This document shows, one piece after another, positions 57,427 to 64,000 of a DNA stretch of 64,000 nt. The stretch comes from JAGVSZ01 sp035456405 (GTDB lineage: Bacteria > Pseudomonadota > Gammaproteobacteria > Burkholderiales > SG8-39), in NCBI GenBank assembly GCA_035456405.1, contig DATIDG010000015.1:62001-126000 (forward strand). The letters run 5' to 3'. Positions within the stretch are counted from its first letter, which is position 1. Every line of letters starts with the position of its first letter. The notes below the pieces were generated by a model, which saw only the letters and a program-made list of their open reading frames with translations, had not been told where the DNA came from and made no database searches. The translations under genes and the position numbers were made by a program.

Positions 57427-58140
57427 ATGGCAACGAGACTCCGGATTGAAGGCGTGCGGCGATTCTGCTTTGGCGCCGCGCTGTGCGCGGCTGCGCTGTG
57501 GCCGGCCGGCGCTAGCGCGCAAGGCTTCAAGTTCGAGAAGGATCCCGGCGTCGAGCGGCAGGCCGCCGAAGCGGCGGCGCGTCAGGGCCGCGTCGCCGAG
57601 AACCTCTCCACGCCGTGCAAGCAGGCGATCAAGGACAAGAAGATCGCGGTCATCATCGGCGAGGAGCAGACGAACGGCGTCGTGCTCGCCCGTCAGGAAA
57701 ACTACGGTCCGCACTTTCAGCTGATCAACGGCCGCCTGCAGGCGCTCGGGCTGCGCACCTACACGCCCGACGAGATCCGGAAGCAGATCGCTCAGGCCGA
57801 GATCGACGCGTACTTCAAGAACAACCCGGACGCCGCGCTTTCGGCATCCAAGCGCCTCGGCGCGAACTTCGTGCTGCGAGGACTGATCACCTCGCAGGCC
57901 ACCTACAACACGATCGTCCGCGTCAACCAGGTGTCGGTCGGCATGGGTTTCACGCTGGCCGCTTCCGACGGCCGCACCGTCGCGAACGCGGCGGCGAACG
58001 CGGCTTCGTATGCCGGGCCGGACGTGCGCGCGATGGCGCTCACGCTGCTGAACGAGAACGCCGACGAAGTGGTTTCGAGGCTGTACAGCGAGTACTGCCG
58101 GAACGCCGAGATTGCGGCGCCGGCGAAGTCGAGGAAGTGA
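57427..58140 (+). CDS. Exported protein of the CsgG-like/kinase block
   Basis: A 237-residue protein with a signal peptide (FGAALCAAALWPAGASA) and a mature part with KIAVIIGEEQTNGVVLARQE, RLGANFVLRGLITSQATYN and a C-terminal TLLNENADEVVSRLYSEYC. The alternation of strands and helices recalls CsgG/FlgO/TolB-N-like assembly proteins, but no family is certain. It lies 59 bases before a CsgG-like gene, so probably in the same transcript. Confidence 0.65.
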   Translation: MATRLRIEGVRRFCFGAALCAAALWPAGASAQGFKFEKDPGVERQAAEAAARQGRVAENLSTPCKQAIKDKKIAVIIGEEQTNGVVLARQENYGPHFQLINGRLQALGLRTYTPDEIRKQIAQAEIDAYFKNNPDAALSASKRLGANFVLRGLITSQATYNTIVRVNQVSVGMGFTLAASDGRTVANAAANAASYAGPDVRAMALTLLNENADEVVSRLYSEYCRNAEIAAPAKSRK

Positions 58141-58199
58141 GCGCCGCGTTCGTGGGCGCTGGGCGGCAGCGGATGAACCTTTTTGCGGGGAGAACCCAG

Positions 58200-59021
58200 A
58201 TGAACCTGGTCAAGCAAGGCATGTACATGGTAGCAATCCTGGGCTTCTGCGGTGCGGCAGGTGCGCAGCCGACCTTTCAGAGCGCCGCCCCGACCGCCGG
58301 CACAGCCACGTCGGAGAAGGCGAACGCCAGCGCCGACAAGGCGATGTACCAGGCGATCCAGTACACGAACGCCGCCAAGCAGGGTCCGGCGCTGGTGGTG
58401 ATCCCGGGCGAGATCAAGAGCAGCAACGCAACCTTCACCCAGAAGTTCGGGCCGACCAACATCGCCGACTTCGCCGAGATCGAGCTGAGCCGCGCCAACT
58501 TCCAGGTGCTCGAGCGCACCAACCTCGGGGCGCTCCTCAACGAGTTCACGCTCGCGTACAACCTCGGCGACCCGAACAAGGCGCGCAACTACCTCGGCAT
58601 GGGCAAGCTGCGCAGCACGAAGTACGTCGTGAAGTTCGACATCCTGAAGACCGAGCAGGTCGCCGCCGCGCAACAGGGCTTCGACGGCGCCGCGGTCGGG
58701 CGGGTGATCGGCATCCTCGGGGCGTTCAGCGGCTCGCGCGGCGGTGCGCAGGCCGGCGCGATCGGCGACACGGCGGTGGGCTCGGTCAAGACCGGCGATT
58801 CGACCGGCATCTGGATCATCGGCATGCGCTACAAGATCATGGACGCCGAGACGACCGAGCAGCTCGCGCAGGGCTACACGGAAGAGAAGATGGAGATCGG
58901 CGCGACCGGCACCTCCGTGATGGGCGTCTCGCAGTCGCAGCAGGGCGGCGTCGGCCTCGACACGATGGTGCAGCGCCTGGTGCAGAAGTCGGTGTGGGAG
59001 ATCGACAACAAGTACAAGTAG
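58200..59021 (+). CDS. CsgG/HfaB-like exported protein
   Basis: A 273-residue protein with a signal peptide (MYMVAILGFCGAAGAQ). Residues 80-180 match the CsgG fold: ALVVIPGEIKSSNATF, EIELSRANFQVLERTNLGAL and LGMGKLRSTKYVVKFDIL. It lacks the lipobox of true CsgG, so a periplasmic rather than pore-forming role is likely. Start 58200 has GGGGAGA at good spacing; ATG 58173 does not. It is followed 24 bases later by the kinase gene. Confidence 0.72.
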   Translation: MNLVKQGMYMVAILGFCGAAGAQPTFQSAAPTAGTATSEKANASADKAMYQAIQYTNAAKQGPALVVIPGEIKSSNATFTQKFGPTNIADFAEIELSRANFQVLERTNLGALLNEFTLAYNLGDPNKARNYLGMGKLRSTKYVVKFDILKTEQVAAAQQGFDGAAVGRVIGILGAFSGSRGGAQAGAIGDTAVGSVKTGDSTGIWIIGMRYKIMDAETTEQLAQGYTEEKMEIGATGTSVMGVSQSQQGGVGLDTMVQRLVQKSVWEIDNKYK

Positions 59022-59045
59022 CCGCATTCCGCACGGGCGCCAGGC

Positions 59046-61421
59046 ATGAGCGGGATCGCAAAGCTCGGCAAGTACCAGATCCGCTGCGAGCTCGGCAAGG
59101 GCGCGATGGGGGTCGTGTACGAGGGCCACGACCCGATGATCGACCGGGTCGTCGCGCTCAAGACCATTCGCGCGGAGAACCTGCAGGGCGAGGACGCGCA
59201 GGAGCAGCTCGCGCGGTTCCGCCGCGAGGCGCAGGCGGCCGGGCGGCTCACCCATCCGAACATCGTCGGGATCTACGACTTCGGCGAGGACGCCGGCACG
59301 TACTTCATCGCGATGGAGTTCGTAAAGGGCCGCGAGCTGCAGAGCTACCTGGAGGCGAGCGAGCGGTTCGCGATGCACGACATCGTGCGCATCATGGGAC
59401 AGCTCCTCGATGCGCTCGACTACTCGCACCGGCACGGCGTCGTCCACCGCGACATCAAGCCGTCGAACATCATCATCCTCGCTGACGGCACGGCGAAGGT
59501 CGCTGACTTCGGCATCGCCCGGGTCGAGTCCTCGAACCTCACTCAGGCGGGAATGGTGCTCGGCACGCCGAGCTACATGTCGCCCGAGCAGTTCATGGGC
59601 CAGACGGTGGACGGCCGCTCGGACCTCTTCTCGGCGGGCGTGATCCTCTACCAGCTGCTGACCGGCGAGAAGCCGTTCACCGGCTCGGTCACGACGATCA
59701 TGCACAAGGTGCTCCAGGAAGATCCGCTGCCGCCGTCGAAGCTGAACGTGCAGGTGCCGCGCGGGTTGGATGCGGTGATCCGCAAGGCGCTCGCCAAGCG
59801 CCCCGACGAGCGCTACCGGACCGCGCGCGAGTTCCTGGACGCGATCCGACAGGCGGCCGCCGCAGCCGCCGCCGAGCCGACGATGATCAACCTCGATGCG
59901 ACCCTCGCGCCGGGGCAGGCGACCGTCGTGCAGAAGCCTGTGCCGGCCGGAGCGACGGAGCGAACGCAGCGGACGCAGAAGATCGCGCCGGCGCCCGCCG
60001 CCGCGCCGCCGCCCGCGCGCAAGTCGCAGGTGCCGGCGATGGTGCTGCTCGGCGCGGTCCTGGTGATCGGTGCCGCAGCCGCCGCCGGCTGGTTCGTCCT
60101 GAATCGCGCGGAGGACACCGCCGCTAACACTGCGTCGCAACCCAGTGCCCCGGTAACGCCCGCGCCGGCCGCGACGCCCGCAGTGGCGGCCGCGCCCGCG
60201 CCGGCACCGGTTCCGGTGGCGAAGCCCGTGCTCCAGACCGCGCCAGGCACGATCCTCGTCAGTGCGCTCGGCCTCGCCGACCCGTCCGATCCGAGATATC
60301 AGGGCAACCAGGCGACGCTCGCCGCCGACCTGCGCGCCGATTCGCACGCGCAGGCGGTCGAAAAGACAATCGGGCTGTACCTGCAGCAGCCCTCGCTCTC
60401 GCAGCATTACGACCGGCTGCGCGAGAAGCTGCTCGCGCGCAGCGGCGACTACATCTCCACCGTGATCCGGGAGTCGGAGCCGAAGGTCGGCAAGGACGGA
60501 CTCGCGTACGTCACCACGCAGGCCGTGGTCAAGACGCGCGAAGTGCAGAAGTCGCTGAACGAGATGTCGCGCGACGACCGCATCACCTTCATCCGCAACA
60601 ACGGCGATCCGACGGTTGCCGTGCGGGTCGCCACGCGCGACGCGGACCGCGCCGATGCGCCGCCGCAGGTCTCGACGATCGCTGAAAACCTGCTCAAGGA
60701 ACGCATCAAATCGTTCGGCTTCCGCACCTGGTCGGAGGAGGGCGGCGACAAGAACGCGGACTTCCTCGTCTCGGGCGAAGCCCGCATCAAGCGGCTCTCC
60801 GCCAGACTGCAGGCGTCCGGACTCACCATCACTAAGTACACCCTGACGTCGTGGACGGTGAAGGCCACGGATCGCGCCACGGGCGAGGAGATCTACTTCA
60901 ACAACACGCTGCCCAAGGGCGTGGGCAGCTGGGCGAGCGAGGAGGAAGCGCTCGCGGCGATCGGCGGAAAGATCGCCGACGAGTTCAATCGCGACTTCTT
61001 CCTGCAGCACTTCGGCATGACCGGCCAGCGGGTCGTGCTGAAGGTGACCGGGCTCGACGATCCGGGCTCGGCCGATCTGCTGGATCGCGAGCTGATCGGT
61101 CTGGCGGCCGTGGTGTCGAGCTCGCCGCTCCCCGGCGCGTCGCCGCGCGCCTATGACGTCGTGCTCGCGGGCAACGGCTCGCCGCAGGAGATCGTCGCGA
61201 ACGCGATTCTCAAGCCGCTCAACACGAAACTCGGGACGAGCTGCTTCGCGCTGGTCGCGAGCGTCGGCGACGAAGTGAACGTGACGCTTGCCCCGACCTG
61301 CGACAAGTCGGTGCTGAGCCGGCTCGAGACCGCGCCGCCCGCCGGTCTTTACGCGGCACCGCAGTCGCGGCAGCGCTCGGTGGTCAAGAATCCCGAGACG
61401 CTGAAGAAGATCCTGATCTAG
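59046..61421 (+). CDS. Membrane Ser/Thr protein kinase with large periplasmic region
   Basis: A 791-residue eukaryotic-like kinase. The kinase domain is residues 8-275: GKGAMGVVYEGHD, VALKTIR, VHRDIKPSNIIIL, ADFGIAR and SYMSPEQF. An Ala/Pro linker, one membrane helix (about 336-358, VPAMVLLGAVLVIGAAAAAG) and a periplasmic part of about 400 residues follow. That part has repeated CsgG/FlgT-like units (TIAENLLKERIKSFGFRTW, ADFLVSGEARIKRL). No PASTA repeats. It likely senses envelope status and phosphorylates cytosolic targets. Its stop overlaps the convergent cyclase stop by 4 bases. Confidence 0.87.
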   Translation: MSGIAKLGKYQIRCELGKGAMGVVYEGHDPMIDRVVALKTIRAENLQGEDAQEQLARFRREAQAAGRLTHPNIVGIYDFGEDAGTYFIAMEFVKGRELQSYLEASERFAMHDIVRIMGQLLDALDYSHRHGVVHRDIKPSNIIILADGTAKVADFGIARVESSNLTQAGMVLGTPSYMSPEQFMGQTVDGRSDLFSAGVILYQLLTGEKPFTGSVTTIMHKVLQEDPLPPSKLNVQVPRGLDAVIRKALAKRPDERYRTAREFLDAIRQAAAAAAAEPTMINLDATLAPGQATVVQKPVPAGATERTQRTQKIAPAPAAAPPPARKSQVPAMVLLGAVLVIGAAAAAGWFVLNRAEDTAANTASQPSAPVTPAPAATPAVAAAPAPAPVPVAKPVLQTAPGTILVSALGLADPSDPRYQGNQATLAADLRADSHAQAVEKTIGLYLQQPSLSQHYDRLREKLLARSGDYISTVIRESEPKVGKDGLAYVTTQAVVKTREVQKSLNEMSRDDRITFIRNNGDPTVAVRVATRDADRADAPPQVSTIAENLLKERIKSFGFRTWSEEGGDKNADFLVSGEARIKRLSARLQASGLTITKYTLTSWTVKATDRATGEEIYFNNTLPKGVGSWASEEEALAAIGGKIADEFNRDFFLQHFGMTGQRVVLKVTGLDDPGSADLLDRELIGLAAVVSSSPLPGASPRAYDVVLAGNGSPQEIVANAILKPLNTKLGTSCFALVASVGDEVNVTLAPTCDKSVLSRLETAPPAGLYAAPQSRQRSVVKNPETLKKILI

Positions 61422-62323
61422 TCGGCTTTCGGCCGGTACTCGCAGACGAACGTCACCAGCTCGGCGCCCGGGTCGGACGCGGAGTGTCCGAAGCTCAGCG
61501 TGCCGCGGCCGCGGAGCATCGCCTGGTCGCGCCGCAGGACCGTCTCGAAGTCGCCCTCGATCGTGATGTACGTCCCGTTCGTGCTCAGGTCGACGTAGTA
61601 GTACTTGTCGCCGCGGCGTTCGATGCGTCCGTGCAGCCGCGAGGCCATCTTGTCGATGATCGGGATGTGGTGCGACATGTCCCGGCCGATCAGCACCGTC
61701 GCCAGACCTTCGTCCATCACGAGCGTCTCGGAGGCGTGCGCGAGGCGCAGCACCGGCTCGGTCGATACCTGGGCGCGGTTCGCGGGGAGCATCGTCAGGT
61801 CTTCGCCGGTCTGCCAGAGGACCTCGCACACCTTGACTTCCGACTGCTTGCCCTTCACCGCTAGCGCCGCCACCTCGCGGGTGCTCTCGCGCAGGAGATT
61901 CGAGAGGCTCGCCACGGTCGCGGCGGTGGTGATGATCTGGCCGCTCTTGGCGAGGCCGGCCATGCGGGCCGCGGTATTCACTGCGTCGCCGAAGTAGTCG
62001 CCGCTCTCCTCGATCGCCGGGCCGAAATGGAACCCGACCCGGATCGCGAGGCGCGCGTCGCCGAAGGTCGGCAGCACGGCGACGCAGGTCTGCATGTCGC
62101 TCGCTGCCTGCAGCGCGGAGTCGGCGTCGCGGAACACCGCCATCACCTCGTCGCCGATCGTCTTCACCACGCGCCCGTGGTAGGTCGCGACCGCACGGCG
62201 CAGCAGGTCGAGCACCTGGTCGACCGCCTTGAGCGCCTGGCGATCGCCGAGCCGCTCGTAGAGCGTCGTGCTGCCGCTCACGTCGGCGAAGAGAATCGCC
62301 ACGGGGCGCGAGGCTGCGGTCAT
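61418..62323 (-). CDS. Class III nucleotide cyclase with C-terminal FHA domain
   Basis: A 301-residue protein. The class III cyclase domain (residues 6-170) has ILFADVSGSTTLYERLGD, KTIGDEVMAVF and YFGDAVNTAARMAGLAK. The C-terminal FHA domain (about 205-300) contains IGRDMSHHIPIIDKMASRLH and STNGTYI. FHA domains bind phosphothreonine, so the neighbouring kinase is a natural partner. AMP versus GMP specificity cannot be told. Confidence 0.87.
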   Translation of the reverse strand: MTAASRPVAILFADVSGSTTLYERLGDRQALKAVDQVLDLLRRAVATYHGRVVKTIGDEVMAVFRDADSALQAASDMQTCVAVLPTFGDARLAIRVGFHFGPAIEESGDYFGDAVNTAARMAGLAKSGQIITTAATVASLSNLLRESTREVAALAVKGKQSEVKVCEVLWQTGEDLTMLPANRAQVSTEPVLRLAHASETLVMDEGLATVLIGRDMSHHIPIIDKMASRLHGRIERRGDKYYYVDLSTNGTYITIEGDFETVLRRDQAMLRGRGTLSFGHSASDPGAELVTFVCEYRPKAD

Positions 62324-62396
62324 GCCGCGGTCGGTTGTTCGGTCACGATCGCGACTATAGGGCAGCCAGCGTCCTTCCGCCCGTCGCTCCCCGGCT

Positions 62397-62771
62397 CTAG
62401 AAGCCGAGCGATGCCGTCTCGCCCTGCACTGCGAAGAACCGGCGCGTGAAGTCGATCGCGGCGGCTTCGTCGAAGCGCCGACAGGTATACAGGATCGCGG
62501 AGAAGAAGCGCGCCGACGACCAGACGTACAGCGAGATGCCGGAGTCGATGAGCGGCAGGAAAGCGTCGAAACCCTGGTTCGCGCGCTTCCCTTCTCCGTC
62601 CGGAGAGAAGATGGACGCGGCGCCGTACGCACGCAGGCCCAGGTGCGCAGCGACGCCGTGGAGATAGCGGTCGACCGCGGCGCGGTCCACCTCGATCGTG
62701 TAGAAGCCCTCGACCAGCAGGCGCTGGCGGGTGATGTGGGGCGCGAGGTCTTTCATCACCTGCGCCCGCAC
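62397..62771 (-). CDS. Degenerate AdoMet decarboxylase-like protein
   Basis: A 124-residue protein aligning with prokaryotic S-adenosylmethionine decarboxylase: RLLVEGFYTIEVDRAAVDRY ... LIDSGISLYVWSSARFFSAI ... YTCRRFDEAAA. The cleavage-site Glu-Ser is Asp76-Ser77 here. The conserved His of the TIHTW-like segment is Tyr82; the catalytic Cys is kept (Cys97). It may be a SpeD relative without the usual activity. GTG 62771 or ATG 62756 starts. It lies 3 bases after the aminotransferase stop. Confidence 0.5.
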   Translation of the reverse strand: MRAQVMKDLAPHITRQRLLVEGFYTIEVDRAAVDRYLHGVAAHLGLRAYGAASIFSPDGEGKRANQGFDAFLPLIDSGISLYVWSSARFFSAILYTCRRFDEAAAIDFTRRFFAVQGETASLGF

Positions 62772-62774
62772 GCC

Positions 62775-64000
62775 TTAGGCGGCGACCGCGGCCTTGGGCT
62801 TCTTCAGCTTCTGCTGCGCGGCCTTCTGGTGCATCTGCGCGTACGCGCTGTGCGCGGCCGCCTCGGCATCGCCGACGTGCACCGGGTAGCCCATGTCGGA
62901 GAGCACCGAGCCGAGGGCGGACAGGCAGAGCATCACGTTGTCCGGGCGGCACGAGTAACCCATGATGCCGAAACGCCACACCTTCCCCGCAAGCGGTCCG
63001 AGGCCTGCGCCGATCTCGAGGCTGAACTCGTTGAGCAGGCGCTTGCGCACCTCGGCCTCGTTCACGCCCTCGGGGCAGCGCACCGCGTTCATCTGCGGGA
63101 TCTGGTACTGCTCCTTCACCAGGAACTGGAGGCCCATCGCCTCCAGTCCGGCCTTCAGCGCGATGTGGTGACGGTGATGCCGCGCCCAGCAGTTCTCCAG
63201 ACCCTCCTCGCGGATCAGCAGCAGCGCCTCGTGCAGCGCGAAGAGGGAGTTGGTCGGCGCGGTGTGGTGATACGTGCGAGTGGTCGCGCCCCAGTATCCG
63301 AGGAGCAGATTCATGTCCATGAACCAGCTGTGGATCTTGTCCTTGCGGCTCTTGACGTAGTCGACGACGCGCTCGGAGAAGGACACCGGCGAGAGTCCTG
63401 GCGTGCACGACAGGCACTTCTGGCTGGCGGAGTAGATCGCGTCGATGGCCCACTCGTCGACGAGCACCGGGCAGCCGCCGAGCGAGGTCACCGCGTCGAC
63501 GATCGCGAGCGCGTCGTGCTTGTGCACGAGCGCGACCAGCGCCTGCGCGTCGGACAGCGCGCCGGTCGAGGTCTCGGCGTGCACGAACGCGACGAGGCGC
63601 ACGTCGCGGTTCTTCTTCAGCGCGTCCTCGACCTTCTGCGGGTCGACCGGCTCGCCCCACTCGTGCTCGACGACGATCGGCGTCCCGCCGCAGCGCTCGA
63701 CGTTCTCGATCATCCGTCCGCCGAACACGCCGTTGCGCGCGACGATAACCTTGTCGCCGGGGCGCACCAGGTTGACGAAGCAATACTCCATCCCGACCGA
63801 GCCCGGCCCCGACACGGGGAACGTGAGCGGGTTCTTCGTCTGGTAGACATAGCGCAGGAGCGACTTCAGCTCCTCCATCATCTCGACGAAGACCGGGTCG
63901 AGATAGCCGATAGCCGGCTGGCTCATCGTGGTGAGGACGCGCGGGTGGATCTCGGTCGGGCCCGGGCCCATGAGCGTCCGCTGCGGGGGATGGAACGACG
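62775..64000 (-). CDS. Serine/alanine-glyoxylate aminotransferase, N-terminus beyond the window
   Basis: A class V PLP aminotransferase. The frame is open to the right edge; codons before the internal ATG 63971 read SFHPPQRTL, matching family N-termini, so the true start is outside. MGPGPTEIHPRVLTTMSQP, the VDAVTSLGGCP aspartate motif and the PLP lysine in SASQKCLSCTPGLSPV are present. It interconverts glyoxylate/glycine with serine or alanine. Confidence 0.9.
   Translation of the reverse strand, partial: SFHPPQRTLMGPGPTEIHPRVLTTMSQPAIGYLDPVFVEMMEELKSLLRYVYQTKNPLTFPVSGPGSVGMEYCFVNLVRPGDKVIVARNGVFGGRMIENVERCGGTPIVVEHEWGEPVDPQKVEDALKKNRDVRLVAFVHAETSTGALSDAQALVALVHKHDALAIVDAVTSLGGCPVLVDEWAIDAIYSASQKCLSCTPGLSPVSFSERVVDYVKSRKDKIHSWFMDMNLLLGYWGATTRTYHHTAPTNSLFALHEALLLIREEGLENCWARHHRHHIALKAGLEAMGLQFLVKEQYQIPQMNAVRCPEGVNEAEVRKRLLNEFSLEIGAGLGPLAGKVWRFGIMGYSCRPDNVMLCLSALGSVLSDMGYPVHVGDAEAAAHSAYAQMHQKAAQQKLKKPKAAVAA

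Noticed and set aside
53437..57714. A 1,425-codon open frame on the minus strand overlapping aceE
   Set aside because: It runs through aceE in another frame, is extremely Arg/Ala/Gly-rich and has no recognisable domain. This is the usual open shadow frame of GC-rich genes.
57903..61829. A 1,308-codon open frame antisense to the kinase and CsgG-like genes
   Set aside because: Composition is typical antisense shadow (Leu/Arg/His/Val-rich) and no motif or ribosome-binding site supports it; the plus-strand genes have clear domains.
1..64000. CRISPR arrays, prophage, integron or complete insertion sequences
   Set aside because: No regularly spaced repeats, no transposase or phage structural genes were seen; the only recombinase is XerC in its housekeeping context.

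Overview
This window reads as chromosomal DNA of a GC-rich betaproteobacterium, probably Burkholderiales-like. The evidence is the gene orders argB / pyrimidine 5'-nucleotidase / slmA, rhodanese / grxC / secB / gpsA diverging from gpmA / envC-like / ctpA, lpxL / dapF / DUF484 / xerC diverging from metK, and hslV-hslU next to a STAS protein, plus a SAH riboswitch before ahcY. Nothing looks like a plasmid, prophage or CRISPR array, and no tRNA or rRNA gene was recognised. Most genes are housekeeping. The accessory interest lies in regulatory RNA, small duplications and deletion scars, signalling clusters and a zinc-homeostasis block.

Layout. 1-5 kb: DUF2244 (cut by the left edge), bioC and bioB, then comF, trmL, dodecin, and gpsA. 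5-11 kb: an ArsR / rhodanese / grxC / secB / SH3 / gpsA run on the minus strand diverging from gpmA / envC-like / ctpA / thiF. 11-16 kb: slmA, nucleotidase, an M15-type peptidase, argB, a heat-shock-controlled hsp20, a sigma / anti-sigma pair and a PP-loop ATPase fused to a cysteine-rich CWC domain. 16-21 kb: copper chaperone, DUF2946, hslUV and a STAS protein. 21-27.5 kb: a decayed zinc-import region (TonB, ZnuB and porin remnants), DUF2946, DUF3299, an ABC exporter pair, a cysteine-poor DksA, a CobW GTPase and a Zur-like regulator with a self-overlapping operator. 27.5-37 kb: rlmI, xerC, DUF484, dapF, a Gfo/Idh oxidoreductase, lpxL, metK, tandem SAH riboswitches, ahcY and metF. 37-44 kb: two paralogous hybrid-kinase / LuxR-regulator pairs around a B12-type radical SAM enzyme. 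44-53.5 kb: small membrane proteins, a CitE-like lyase, TfoX, MATE, two FimV-N-domain proteins, a transglutaminase-like protein, a VOC protein, an internally deleted threonine aldolase, an EamA transporter and msrB. 53.5-64 kb: aceE, secreted proteins, a CsgG-like protein, a Ser/Thr kinase with a large periplasmic part, a cyclase with an FHA domain, a degenerate AdoMet-decarboxylase-like protein and a serine/alanine-glyoxylate aminotransferase cut by the right edge.

How parts work together. MetK, AhcY and MetF form the activated-methyl cycle, and two successive SAH aptamers precede ahcY. The first aptamer shares bases with an intrinsic terminator; the second abuts the ribosome-binding site. 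The zinc block combines a Zur-type repressor, a metallochaperone GTPase and a DksA that keeps only one of four zinc cysteines. The 57-62 kb block pairs secreted and CsgG-like proteins with a membrane kinase and, convergently, an FHA-containing cyclase, which suggests an envelope-sensing phosphorylation pathway.

The most unusual observations are (i) tandem SAH riboswitches with compensatory base changes, (ii) two cases (thiF and hslU) where only the first 12-14 codons of a gene are duplicated just upstream of the intact gene, and (iii) the kinase / CsgG-like / FHA-cyclase neighbourhood.
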